Shown: one piece after another, positions 49,913 through 59,132 of the stretch | Layout: every line of letters starts with the position of its first letter | Position numbering within the stretch: the stretch's first letter is position 1 | Assembly (NCBI GenBank): GCA_018435665.1 | Contig: JAHDND010000004.1 | Location: 62,001 to 126,000, forward strand | Length of the DNA stretch: 64,000 bases | Reading direction: 5' to 3' | Source of the DNA: Candidatus Thiosymbion sp. | GTDB lineage: Bacteria; Pseudomonadota; Gammaproteobacteria; Chromatiales; Chromatiaceae | Translations under genes and position numbers: made by a program | Notes under the pieces: generated by a model | The model's input: only the letters and a program-made list of their open reading frames with translations | What the model was told of the DNA's origin: nothing | The model's database searches: none

Positions 49913-50603
49913 GGGCGGCGGCTCCGGCGGCGGCGAGGAGACGGCGTTCGCGGCGCTGCTTGAGCCAGGCGAACAGCAACAGCCAGGCGCCGAGGACGAA
50001 GAAGCCCCCGGGCGGCAGGATCATCACCAGCCAGGGCTGAAAGCTGTCACCGAAGAGCTGCATGCCGAAGAGGGTGCCGTTGCCGAGGATCTCGCGCACC
50101 GCCCCCAGGCTGAACAGGGCCAGGGTGAAGCCCAGGCCCATCCCCAGGCCGTTGACCAGGGTCGGCAGCAGCCGCTGATTGGAGGCGTAGGCCTCGGCGC
50201 GTCCCAGAATGATGCAGTTGACGACGATGAGCTGGATAAAGGCCCCCAGGGAGGCATAAAGCTCCAGGCTGATGGCGTGGATGGCGTAGTCGACCACGGT
50301 GACGAAGGTGGCGATGATGACGATGTAACTGGCGATGCGCACCTGCTTGGGTATCCAGTGGCGCAGCAGGGAAACCAGGGCCCCGGAGCCGAGGAGGACG
50401 AAGGTCGTGGCCAGGCCCATCCCCAGGGCGTTGATGGCGGAGTTGGTCACCGCCAGCACCGGGCACATGCCCAGCAGCATGACGAAGACCGGGTTCTCCT
50501 CCCACAGGCCGCGCAGGAAGGTGTCCGCGGTCAGGGTCTCCTGACGGTTGAAGGGGTCGGCCGCCGTCTTGGCGCCCGCCGCCGGCTGGGATGCTTCAGC
50601 CAT
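49905..50603 (-). CDS. rnfE: Electron transport complex subunit RnfE
   Basis: This 232-residue membrane protein is homologous to NqrD, with ENPVFVMLLGMCPVLAVTNS and IVVNCIILGRAEAYAS carrying the two conserved cysteines. About 25 N-terminal residues precede the first helix and are Ala/Thr-rich. It follows rnfG by 17 bases. With RnfA it forms the inverted-topology pair spanning the membrane. Confidence 0.96.
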   Translation of the reverse strand: MAEASQPAAGAKTAADPFNRQETLTADTFLRGLWEENPVFVMLLGMCPVLAVTNSAINALGMGLATTFVLLGSGALVSLLRHWIPKQVRIASYIVIIATFVTVVDYAIHAISLELYASLGAFIQLIVVNCIILGRAEAYASNQRLLPTLVNGLGMGLGFTLALFSLGAVREILGNGTLFGMQLFGDSFQPWLVMILPPGGFFVLGAWLLLFAWLKQRRERRLLAAAGAAAHG

Positions 50604-50620
50604 GTCTCATGCCTTCCGAT

Positions 50621-51505
50621 TTAGGGTGAAGGTTGGGTAAGCAGCCCCAGGCTGCGCTGGATCGCCGGGGCGGCGCGCTGGGCGGCCTGGTTGGCCGCCT
50701 TGCCCATGGCCCGCGAGGAGAGGGTGGCGCCGGTGATGGCGTCGATCTGCCAGGGCTGGGTCTTGGTGCCGTTCTTGACGGTGACGATGGGGTTGGCCAG
50801 GGCCTGGCCCGTGGCGTCGAGGCGGGCGTCCAGGGCCTCCAGGTTCTTGAGGAAGACCGGGTCGGTATCCAGCTTGTCGCCGAAGCCCGGGGTCTCGGTG
50901 GACTTGAGGACCTTGCTGCGGACGATGAGCTGGCGCTGGGGGTCGTAGGCGAACAGGACCTCCACCGGGCCGGCGTAGCCGGTCCCGACGCCGGTGAAGG
51001 CCAGGCCCTGGAGCTGGCCCTGGGCGTCGTAGCCGGCATAGACCAGGCCACCACCCGCCGCGCTGGCCCCCGCGCCACCCGCGGCGGCCGGGTCGACGGG
51101 AGTCAGGCGGCCCTCCGCGTCGATGAGGAAATCGCGCTTGGCGACGGCGCCGGGGAGGATGCGCAACACCGCCGCCTCGGTGGCGAGGCGCTCCTTCTCG
51201 GCGATGATGGGCGCGGTATATTCGTAAGCCGTCGCCACCAGCAGCCCGGAGATGGCGGCGATGAGGCCCAGGGTCGCCAGCATCGCCAGACCGGGCGTCG
51301 CCGGGGCGGGTGTGGCCGAGCCTGACGTGCCCAGGCCGGACGTAGCGGGGGCGGCCGTAGCCAGACCGGGCGAGGCTGGGGCGGGCGTGCCAGTCTCGAC
51401 CTGGAGGACGCTGGGGGGCGCCGGGTTGATGGGGGCCTGGGCCACGGGGGAGCTCGTCGCGGGGGTTGCCGCCGCCGCGCCCGGCAAGGGCAGTGATGCG
51501 CTCAT
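50621..51505 (-). CDS. rnfG: Electron transport complex subunit RnfG (FMN-binding) with Ala/Pro-rich N-terminal extension
   Basis: The 294-residue product has a single membrane helix (LAMLATLGLIAAISGLLVAT, near residues 76-95), then the periplasmic FMN-binding domain. Covalent FMN attaches to the Thr in ITGATLSSRAM. ATG 51505 overlaps the rnfD stop (ATGA), fixing the start. Residues 1-75 are therefore a real extension of Ala/Pro/Thr/Ser repeats (PATSGLGTSGSATPAPATPG), absent from typical RnfG (about 200 residues). Confidence 0.95.
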   Translation of the reverse strand: MSASLPLPGAAAATPATSSPVAQAPINPAPPSVLQVETGTPAPASPGLATAAPATSGLGTSGSATPAPATPGLAMLATLGLIAAISGLLVATAYEYTAPIIAEKERLATEAAVLRILPGAVAKRDFLIDAEGRLTPVDPAAAGGAGASAAGGGLVYAGYDAQGQLQGLAFTGVGTGYAGPVEVLFAYDPQRQLIVRSKVLKSTETPGFGDKLDTDPVFLKNLEALDARLDATGQALANPIVTVKNGTKTQPWQIDAITGATLSSRAMGKAANQAAQRAAPAIQRSLGLLTQPSP

Positions 51506-52545
51506 GACCGGCCCTCCTTGCGGGCGCCATAGACCCGGGGCTGGGTGACCGCTGAGATCAGGGGGGCGGCGGCGTTGGCCAGGAGGATGGCGTACATGAT
51601 GCCCTCGGTGAGGCCGCCGAAGAGGCGGATGACCACGGTCAGGATGCCGATGAAGAGGCCATAGGCCAGGGCACCCCAGGGGGTGACCGGCGAGCCGACC
51701 ATGTCGCTGGCCATGAACCAGGCCCCCAGCATCAGGCCCCCGGAGAAGAGCACGAACCAGGGCGTGGGGTAGACGTTGCCATCCATCAGCCAGAGGGGCA
51801 GGGCGACCAGGACGGCGCCGAGCATGACCCCCACCGGGATCTTCCAGTCCAGCAGGCGCTGAAAGGCCAGCCACAGGCCGCAGACCAGGATCAGCAGGGC
51901 CGAGGTCTCCCCGGCGGAGCCAGCGACCATGCCGGTGAAGAGGTCCAGGCTGCTCACCTCGATGTGCTGGAATTTCTGCAGGGCCAGGGGCGTGGCCCCG
52001 GTGAAGCCGTCGACGTTCAGTCCGGCGATCCAGTCCTTCACCGCCACCGGCTGCAGGAAGGGCGGGGTCAGGGTCGAGGGGATCAGTTCCCAGAAGCGAC
52101 CCGGGGCGAAGCCCGGGGTCCAGGTGGTGATGGCCACCGGGAAGGCCGCCTGGGCGAAGGCGCGCCCCACCAGGGCGGCGTTCATGACGTTGAAGCCCAG
52201 CCCGCCGAATAGGGACTTGCCCAGGGCGACGCCGACGAAGGCCGCCACCGCCGCCATCCACAGGGGGAAGCCCGGGGGCAGGGTCAGGCCCAGAAGCAGG
52301 CCGGTGATGACCACGCTCCAGTCGTTGAGGGTGTTGCCCCGGTCGGAGAGGCGGGCGAAGAGGTACTCGGTGGCCATGGCCACCGCCGTGGTGGTGACCA
52401 GCAGCAGCAGGGCGCTGAGGCCGAACTGGAAGACCGCGAAGGCGCAGATGGGCAGCAAGGCCCAGACCACGCCCTGCATGATCTGCGGCACGGTGCGCGC
52501 CCGCTTCAGGTGCGGGGAGGTGCGGATCTCGATGGGTCTCGACAT
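51502..52545 (-). CDS. rnfD: Electron transport complex subunit RnfD (FMN-binding)
   Basis: This 347-residue membrane protein related to NqrB has family motif TSPHLKRARTVPQIMQGVVW and the covalent FMN site in DGFTGATPLALQK. Eight to ten helices are visible. A 169-base gap from rnfC holds a 21-base tandem duplication, so expression relative to rnfC could differ. Confidence 0.96.
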   Translation of the reverse strand: MSRPIEIRTSPHLKRARTVPQIMQGVVWALLPICAFAVFQFGLSALLLLVTTTAVAMATEYLFARLSDRGNTLNDWSVVITGLLLGLTLPPGFPLWMAAVAAFVGVALGKSLFGGLGFNVMNAALVGRAFAQAAFPVAITTWTPGFAPGRFWELIPSTLTPPFLQPVAVKDWIAGLNVDGFTGATPLALQKFQHIEVSSLDLFTGMVAGSAGETSALLILVCGLWLAFQRLLDWKIPVGVMLGAVLVALPLWLMDGNVYPTPWFVLFSGGLMLGAWFMASDMVGSPVTPWGALAYGLFIGILTVVIRLFGGLTEGIMYAILLANAAAPLISAVTQPRVYGARKEGRS

Positions 52546-52646
52546 GGCGGGGCTCGGCGGCTGGGCTCGGTTCGGTGGTGACGGCGGTTTAGGGTTGCGG
52601 GGCTGGCGGTCGCGGGGTCGGACGGGCGGGCACTGACGATGGCGGG

Positions 52647-52688
52647 GCTGGCATTGCCTCTGGCAGCGCTGGCATTGCCTCTGGCAGC
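52647..52688. repeat. 21-base tandem duplication between rnfC and rnfD
   Basis: GCTGGCATTGCCTCTGGCAGC occurs twice back to back. The surrounding 52546-52714 is rich in related GGCGGG and TGGC words and has no ORF. Confidence 0.8.
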
Positions 52689-52714
52689 GCCTGGTGCCTT
52701 CTCCTGGCCAACCC

Positions 52715-54067
52715 TCAGTGCGGCTTGAGCGTTTGGTCCCGGTTTATGGCCTTGGCGATGCGGAAGTACTGGGTCAGGGGGATGTTGGAGGGACAGACAT
52801 AGGCGCAGCAGCCGCACTCGAAACACTGGTCCAGATAGTAGTCCCGGGCCATGCGTTCGTACTCCCGATGCTGGGCCAGTTCACCCAGCAGGGAGGGGTT
52901 GAGCTTGACCGGGCAGGCCTCGACGCAGGCCGCGCATTTGATACAGGGCAGCACCTGGCGCTGGGCCAGGTCCGGGTCCTGGGACTCCAGGACCACCACC
53001 CCGGAGACGGCCTTGGTCACCGGCACGTCCAGGGAGGCCACGGACATGCCCATCATGGGCCCGCCGAGGATGACCTCGCCGGCCTGTTCGCTCATCCCCG
53101 TCTGCTCCAGCAGGAAGCGCAGGGGGGTGCCGATGGGGACCAGGTAGTTGCCGGGGCGAAAGACGGCGGGTCCGCTGACGGTCACCACCCGCTCGATGAG
53201 GCCCCGGCCGCGGGGCAGCAGGTCCCCCATCTGCGCCAGGGTGCCGACGTTGTAGACGGCGATGCCCAGGTCCAGGGTCAGGCCACCCACCGGGACTTCC
53301 CGGTTGAAGAGGCTCTTGATGAGCATCTTCTCGGCGCCCTGGGGGTACTTGGTCTCCACCGCCTCGACGGTCACGGGCAGATCGGCGGGGATGCGCTCCC
53401 GCAGTCGGGCGACGGCGTCGGGCTTGTTGTCCTCGACCCCGATCACCGCCCGGGTGGCGCCGGTCGCCTGGAGGGCGATGCGGATGCCGGCCATGATGCT
53501 GTCCGGCCGTTCCAGCATGAGGCGGTGGTCACAGGTCAGGTAGGGCTCGCACTCGCAGCCGTTGACCACCAGGGTTGCGATGGGGTGCCCCGCCGGGGGC
53601 TTCATCTTGACGTGGCTGGGGAAGGCGGCGCCCCCCAGGCCCACCAGGCCGGCGTCCTGCACGGCCTGGATCAGCTCGTCCGACGACAGGGCGTTCAGGT
53701 CCCGGGGCAGGTCGTAGAGCACCTCCTGGGTGGAGGCCCGGTGGACCTTGAGGAAGATGGCCTTGGCCCTGGGTCCCTCCGCGGTCGGCGCCAGGTCGAT
53801 GGCGCGAATGACGCCGTCCGCGGGGGCGTGGATGGGCACCGACAGGAAGCCGTCGGCCGCGGCGATGGGCTCGCCGCGCACCACCTCCTGACCGACCTTG
53901 ACCAGGGGTCGGGAGGGCTTGCCCCGGTGCTGCGTCAGGGGCAGCACCAGTTCCGGGGCGAAGCCCAGGCGGCGGATCGGCTTGTCCGCCGTCTGCTCCT
54001 TGTGCTCCACGGGGTGGATCCCGTGGGCGAAGGTCTTGGTCGCGCTGAAGAAGTTCAAAATGCCCAT
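52715..54067 (-). CDS. rnfC: Electron transport complex subunit RnfC
   Basis: This 450-residue peripheral subunit has an NADH/FMN-binding N-half (LVGLGGAAFPSHVKM, VVNGCECEPYLTCDHRLM, GGPMMGM) and two 4Fe-4S motifs near the end (CIKCAACVEACP and CFECGCCAYVCP). It takes electrons from or delivers them to NAD(H). ATG 54067 is the family start (MGILNFFSATKTFAHGIHP). It lies 16 bases after the nifJ stop. Confidence 0.96.
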   Translation of the reverse strand: MGILNFFSATKTFAHGIHPVEHKEQTADKPIRRLGFAPELVLPLTQHRGKPSRPLVKVGQEVVRGEPIAAADGFLSVPIHAPADGVIRAIDLAPTAEGPRAKAIFLKVHRASTQEVLYDLPRDLNALSSDELIQAVQDAGLVGLGGAAFPSHVKMKPPAGHPIATLVVNGCECEPYLTCDHRLMLERPDSIMAGIRIALQATGATRAVIGVEDNKPDAVARLRERIPADLPVTVEAVETKYPQGAEKMLIKSLFNREVPVGGLTLDLGIAVYNVGTLAQMGDLLPRGRGLIERVVTVSGPAVFRPGNYLVPIGTPLRFLLEQTGMSEQAGEVILGGPMMGMSVASLDVPVTKAVSGVVVLESQDPDLAQRQVLPCIKCAACVEACPVKLNPSLLGELAQHREYERMARDYYLDQCFECGCCAYVCPSNIPLTQYFRIAKAINRDQTLKPH

Positions 54068-54083
54068 GGTCGCTACACTTAAT

Positions 54084-57000
54084 TTACTGATACTTGGCCG
54101 CCCTGGCGACGAGCTTGTCGACATCCTTCTCCGCCGGGTTGAAGGGGGTGCCGGGATGGATGCAGCCCGCGGTGCACTTCTCCGCCGCCTTGACGATGTC
54201 CTTGAAGGGGCCCCCCTTGGGATCGACGATCACGGCCTGTTTCTGGGCGTTGTAGGCGAAGATCTTGGGGTTGATGTTCATGCACTCGTCGCAGGCGGTG
54301 CACTCGGGGCTTTCGATCCACACCGGCTCCCAGCCGCCCGCGGCCACCGCGCCCGCGCTGGCGCCCGCCGCCTGACCGGAACCGTTGCCGCCGCCCGCTG
54401 GGGCGAAGTCGGCGAGCAGCCCGGACCCCAGGCCGCCGGCGCCACCGGTGGCGAGGGCGAAAAGGCCGGCGGTGAGCTTCTGCGCCATCTCCGCCTTGGC
54501 CTGGTTGCGCACCGATTCCTCGTCGAACTGGCGGTCCAGGCCGACGATGCCGCGCAGTTGCCGCCAGAACTGGCGCCGCTCCTCGCAGGAGAGGACCAGT
54601 TCCTGGGAGACCAGGGCGCGCATCAGGCGGTTCTTGCCATCCACCCCCCAGACGAAGGGGAATTTGCCCTCGCGGTCATCCGCGTCCAGGTCGAGGAACT
54701 CGTGCAGGGGGACCATGGAGTCGTTCCAGGTCTCCGGCGGGGCCTTGCGGAAGTGCTTGCGGAAGCGGCCCTCGGTCATGGCGAAGTCGGCGAAGGTCAT
54801 GGGCAGGGACATCTCCTGCTCCTTGCCGGCCTCGTCCTGGTACTTGATGGCCCAATGAATCCAGTCGTCGTCCAGGTTGGGGTTGCCCTCGATGGAGCAG
54901 CACTCCTCAAAGGTGGTGCCGGCGTCCGGGTCGAAGCGGAACAGGGGATAGGCGCGGGACTCCACCGCCAGGCGGCTCTGGTGCTCGGAGTGATCGTCGG
55001 GGACCCCATGCTCCGGCTGGCAGACGGCGTAGATGTTGAATAGGGCCGGGCGGCGGCTGTTGAGGCCGTCGATGTAGCCCTCCAGCAGGTGACTCATGTG
55101 GGACATGCTGCCCTGGAGTACGAAGCTGGTGCGGTGGGCCATGCCGATGAGGCCCATCTCCTTGCGGATCTCGGTCTTGCCCTTCCAGGCCTTGCCGTAG
55201 GGCGACATGTCCGCCACCTGGCCGATGAAGCCAGAGGTGCAGGCCTGGCCGCCGGTGTTGGAATAGACCTGGGTGTCGAGGACCAGGACCTTGATCGGCA
55301 TGCCGGACATCAGGGCCCGGGACAGGTTCTGGAAACCGATGTCGTACATGGCCCCGTCACCGCCGATGCTCACCACGGGCGGGCAGAGGCGCCACTCCTC
55401 CTCGTTGAAGTCCTTCCAGTTGAAGAAGGTGAAGAAGGCCTCGTGCTCGGCGGCCTTGTAGCCCTTCTCCAGCTCGATCCTGGCCTGGCGCACGGCCTTG
55501 AAGCCCGCGGCCATCTTGCGCATGTGACCCTCGAAGATACCCATGGCCACCGAGGGGGAGTCCTGGAACAGGTGACTGGTCCAGGGGAAGGGGTAGGGGT
55601 TGTAGGGGAAGGTCGAGCCCCATACCGAGGTGCAGCCGGTGGCGTTGATGATGCCCATGGTGGCCCGGGGCTGGGTGTCCAGATAGCGGGCCTTGAGGGC
55701 GCGCAACTCACCCAGCAGGCCGGTGACCCAACCGAGCCACTCGGGATCGACGGGGTTGATCTTGCGGCCCTGGTCGAGCTCGCTGGAGAGTTCGCCTAGG
55801 GTCAGGTCGGCATCCTGGTGACGGCCCAAGACCTGGGCGATGGCCGACGGGTTGCTGAGGTCGACCCCCGCCGCCAGCTTGAGGCGCACATGGGTCTCCA
55901 GGCGGTTGATCAGGTCGTCCAGTTCCGCCAGGTGCCGCTGGACCCGGCCCTGCATCAGGGCGGTGACGGTGCCGGTGAAGAGGTGGATGACGGTCTTCTC
56001 GCCGCAACCCATGCAGGCGCCGTCGCCGGAGACCATGGATTGATAGTTGCCCTTGTCCAGGAGCAGGGTCTCCAGGGCGCCGACCTTCTCGTCGAGGTCG
56101 TCGATGCGGATGAAGTCCGGATTGGTGGTCGGCAGGTCGAGCCAGAAGGCCCACTGGGCGCGCATCTCGGCGATGGCCTGGTCGGATTGGGGCTCGGCCA
56201 CCAGGGCGCCGTCCTCGCAGACCTCGATGCACTCCATGCAGCCCTTGCAGGTGTAGGGGTTGACGGTGATGCTGAACAGGCCGCCGCTGCCCTTCTCCTT
56301 CTTTTCGCGGTTGGTCCAGTAGGGCTTGGTGACGGACAACTGGAAGCCGGCCAGGGCCTCCAGGAAGAGGCCCATCTCCTGCTCCAGGGCGGCCTTCTGG
56401 TCGCCTTGCAGCTCGGAGGCAGCCAGGGTCTCCAGCACCGCCTGGTCGAGGAGGGTGCGGGTGTCGGCGCCCTCGCCGGCGCCGTCCAGCAACTCACGCA
56501 GGCGCTTCTCGACCTTACGGGTCTCGCGGCGCAGGTACTGGGTGGGCAGGCCCTTCTCCACCCGCAGGATGGCGGTGTTGAAGATCTCGGCGACGGTGTT
56601 GACCAGACCGGGGATGGCGGAGTCCGGGCAGGTGGAGAAGCAGCCGCCGCAGGCGGTGCAGTTCTCCGGCAGGAACTTGGGATACTCGAAGCGGATCTGG
56701 GTCATGTCGCGGTAGACGCCGGTGGAGGCCGGCATCAGGCTCATGGCCATGTAGGGGTCCGCCAGGTTGGCGTTGCCGCGGCCGGTGGCGTAGAAGTAGC
56801 CGGTCTGGCGCCAGAAGCGGTGGACATCGGCGACGAAGCCGTCACCCTCCGGCAACTGCTTGAGCATGATCGGTAGCTTGGAGGCCTTGTGGGGGATGAG
56901 CTGGCCGGCGGTGAGGGGCTTGTCCTTGATCTCGACGATCTCGTCAAAGCCGCGGCGCACCACCCGCAGGTTGTCCTGGACCACCCGCTCGCCCTTGCCG

Positions 57001-59018
57001 CCGAACTTGGACCGCAACTGGTCCTCGATGGCCTGGAAGAGGCCGTTCTCGTCGAGGCCAGCACGCTCCATGAGAGGCGAGGCGGCGAAGAAGGCGCCCT
57101 GGAAGGCGTTGCCCTGCATGCGGAACTGGAGCTCCGGGTCCGAGGCCTCGTCCCGGGCGATCTTGAAGCCATCGACGTAGAAGACGTGGATCTCGTTGTC
57201 GACGATGAAGCGCCGGGCCTCGAAGGGGAAGGTGGCCCACACCGCCTCGGCGCCGCCAAGGCTGGACTGGATGATGAAGACGCCGCCCTTCTTCAGCCCC
57301 GACAGGGGGTTGGAGTGGGTGAAGACGTTGGGGTCCGGCGACATCACCACGTCGACGTAGGTGTATTCGCAGTTGAGGCGGATGGGCTCCGGGGCCGCGG
57401 ACAGGAAGTAGGTGGTGGGCTGGCCCTTCTTCTCCGAGCCGTACTTGGGATTGGCGCGGATGTCGAAGCCCAGCAGGTCGTAGAGGGTCATGGCCAGGTT
57501 CTTGCCCGTGGTCACGGCCCCCCAGCCGCCCACCGAGTGCATGCGCACGGTGATGGCGCCCTTGGGCAGCAGGTTGGGGTTCTCGCTGCCCTTGAGGGCC
57601 AGGTTGGCGGCGGCGGGATAGGCGTCCTTGAGGGCATGGAGGCGGATCTCGTCCTTGGGATCGGTGGCCTCGCGCATGAAGTCCACGGAGAGATAGAAGA
57701 ACTTCTGGCGCCGGCCGCCGGGCAGCATGTTTTCGATGGCGGCGATCAGCCCCTCGGGCTGGAGGTCGCGGGAGCCCAGGCCGTAGCAGCCGGAGTAGAG
57801 GCGCGGCAGATCCCCGGCCTTGTAGTTGTCGTAGGCCGGGTAGGGGAGGGCCTCGTTCCGCTCGATCATGCCGTTTTCCAGGCACTTGGTCAGGGCGGCG
57901 CGGACCTCGCGCATGATCGGCAGGTCCTCCGCCAGGGGCTGGTCGGTACGCTCTAGCACCGCCACGCCGCGCTTGCCCTTGAGCAGGGGGCCCAGCAGGT
58001 CACCGGGGAAGGGGCGGTACATGGTCAGATTGACCACGCCCACCTTGAGCTTGCGGGTCTCGCGCAGGTAGTCGGCCACCGCCTCGGCCTGGAGGATCAT
58101 GCTGCCCTGGCCGAGGATCAGATACTCGGCGTCCTCGGTACGGTAGCCGCTGAGCCGGCGGTAGCGGCGGCCGGTGAGCTGGTAATACTCCGCCATCACC
58201 TGGTCGGCCAGGGGGGCGATGTGCTGGAAGAAGTAGGGCCGCTGGGCCGCCACCGCCTGCATGTAGGCGTCCTGATTCTGCACCGTGCCGGACTGCATGG
58301 GCTTGTCCACGTCCCAGACCTCGGGGATCCGGCGGCGGGTCGGGCCATAGACCAGCTTCTGGGCCGGGGTCGGGCAGTCGATGAGGTCGTCTGGGCGACC
58401 GAGGAACTCGGCGACCAGTTCCCGCTCCGGCACCAGCAGGGGCTCGATGAGGTGGGTGGTGAGAAAGCCATCCTGGGCCACCGCCGCCGGGGTCAGGGAC
58501 AGCTCGGCGATCTTGCGGCCGATGAGGTTGAGGTCCGCCGCCTCCTGGGTGTTCTTGCCGAAGACCTGGAAGAAGCCGGTGTCGTCGATGCAGTGATAAT
58601 CGTCGTGAGCGCAGTGGACGTTGAGGCTGGCCTTGGTGATGGCCCGGCAGCCGATGTTGAGCACGTAGGGCAGTCGCTTGCCGACCGCGGCGTAGAGCGA
58701 CTCGTGCATGAAGGCCACGCCCTGGGCCGAGGAGAAGTTGGTGGCGCGCAGCCCGGTCATGGCCATGCCGGCGGTGACCGCCGCCGCCGCGTGCTCGGAT
58801 TCGGGTTCGACGAAGATCAGGGGCTTGCCGGAGACGTTGAGATGGCCCTTGGCGACCTCCTCGGCCCAGAACTCGCCCATCTGGGTGGAGGGGGTGATGG
58901 GGTAGGCGCCCGCGGCATCCGAGGCCTCCCGCTCGCAGAGGATGACGGCGGCATTGCCGTCCATCGCCTGCCGAACGCCAGGATACTTGAAGGACTTCTC
59001 GTCTTTTTTTCCGAACAT
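54084..59018 (-). CDS. nifJ: Giant NifJ-like pyruvate (2-oxoacid):ferredoxin oxidoreductase with C-terminal ferredoxin domain
   Basis: At 1644 residues it is far longer than classical NifJ (about 1170-1200). Order: domain I with AYPITPSTQMGEFWAEEVA (~35); the gamma-type domain VGGWGAVTTGKNLAMTLYDL (~505); 4Fe-4S motifs near 786 (CTACGGCFSTCP) and 923 (CKGCMECIEVC), about 125 residues apart where classical enzymes have ~45. Then DGACMGCGEKT (~1004) and the TPP domain (GGDGAMYDIGFQNL ~1219, VYSNTGGQACTS ~1250). The last ~80 residues hold a further ferredoxin-like unit (CTACDECMNINPK and CTAGCIHPG). A Gly/Ala linker precedes it. It splits or forms pyruvate with CoA and ferredoxin. The gene sits inside the rnf operon, between rnfB and rnfC. 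Confidence 0.93.
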   Translation of the reverse strand: MFGKKDEKSFKYPGVRQAMDGNAAVILCEREASDAAGAYPITPSTQMGEFWAEEVAKGHLNVSGKPLIFVEPESEHAAAAVTAGMAMTGLRATNFSSAQGVAFMHESLYAAVGKRLPYVLNIGCRAITKASLNVHCAHDDYHCIDDTGFFQVFGKNTQEAADLNLIGRKIAELSLTPAAVAQDGFLTTHLIEPLLVPERELVAEFLGRPDDLIDCPTPAQKLVYGPTRRRIPEVWDVDKPMQSGTVQNQDAYMQAVAAQRPYFFQHIAPLADQVMAEYYQLTGRRYRRLSGYRTEDAEYLILGQGSMILQAEAVADYLRETRKLKVGVVNLTMYRPFPGDLLGPLLKGKRGVAVLERTDQPLAEDLPIMREVRAALTKCLENGMIERNEALPYPAYDNYKAGDLPRLYSGCYGLGSRDLQPEGLIAAIENMLPGGRRQKFFYLSVDFMREATDPKDEIRLHALKDAYPAAANLALKGSENPNLLPKGAITVRMHSVGGWGAVTTGKNLAMTLYDLLGFDIRANPKYGSEKKGQPTTYFLSAAPEPIRLNCEYTYVDVVMSPDPNVFTHSNPLSGLKKGGVFIIQSSLGGAEAVWATFPFEARRFIVDNEIHVFYVDGFKIARDEASDPELQFRMQGNAFQGAFFAASPLMERAGLDENGLFQAIEDQLRSKFGGKGERVVQDNLRVVRRGFDEIVEIKDKPLTAGQLIPHKASKLPIMLKQLPEGDGFVADVHRFWRQTGYFYATGRGNANLADPYMAMSLMPASTGVYRDMTQIRFEYPKFLPENCTACGGCFSTCPDSAIPGLVNTVAEIFNTAILRVEKGLPTQYLRRETRKVEKRLRELLDGAGEGADTRTLLDQAVLETLAASELQGDQKAALEQEMGLFLEALAGFQLSVTKPYWTNREKKEKGSGGLFSITVNPYTCKGCMECIEVCEDGALVAEPQSDQAIAEMRAQWAFWLDLPTTNPDFIRIDDLDEKVGALETLLLDKGNYQSMVSGDGACMGCGEKTVIHLFTGTVTALMQGRVQRHLAELDDLINRLETHVRLKLAAGVDLSNPSAIAQVLGRHQDADLTLGELSSELDQGRKINPVDPEWLGWVTGLLGELRALKARYLDTQPRATMGIINATGCTSVWGSTFPYNPYPFPWTSHLFQDSPSVAMGIFEGHMRKMAAGFKAVRQARIELEKGYKAAEHEAFFTFFNWKDFNEEEWRLCPPVVSIGGDGAMYDIGFQNLSRALMSGMPIKVLVLDTQVYSNTGGQACTSGFIGQVADMSPYGKAWKGKTEIRKEMGLIGMAHRTSFVLQGSMSHMSHLLEGYIDGLNSRRPALFNIYAVCQPEHGVPDDHSEHQSRLAVESRAYPLFRFDPDAGTTFEECCSIEGNPNLDDDWIHWAIKYQDEAGKEQEMSLPMTFADFAMTEGRFRKHFRKAPPETWNDSMVPLHEFLDLDADDREGKFPFVWGVDGKNRLMRALVSQELVLSCEERRQFWRQLRGIVGLDRQFDEESVRNQAKAEMAQKLTAGLFALATGGAGGLGSGLLADFAPAGGGNGSGQAAGASAGAVAAGGWEPVWIESPECTACDECMNINPKIFAYNAQKQAVIVDPKGGPFKDIVKAAEKCTAGCIHPGTPFNPAEKDVDKLVARAAKYQ

Positions 59019-59132
59019 GGCCTTGATCTACTCAGCGGTCTGGGTTTGATGAATCCCGTGGCGGTTGGGGCCGGGGAACCGGATGCTTGGGCGCGCGGGG
59101 CGCCGGGGAGATATTGGGATGGGGGACGCCCG

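Noticed and set aside
54084..59018. NifJ as two genes fused by a sequencing error
   Set aside because: The frame is continuous, domain motifs follow the normal PFOR order, and the added C-terminal domain is joined by a normal linker with the same codon use.
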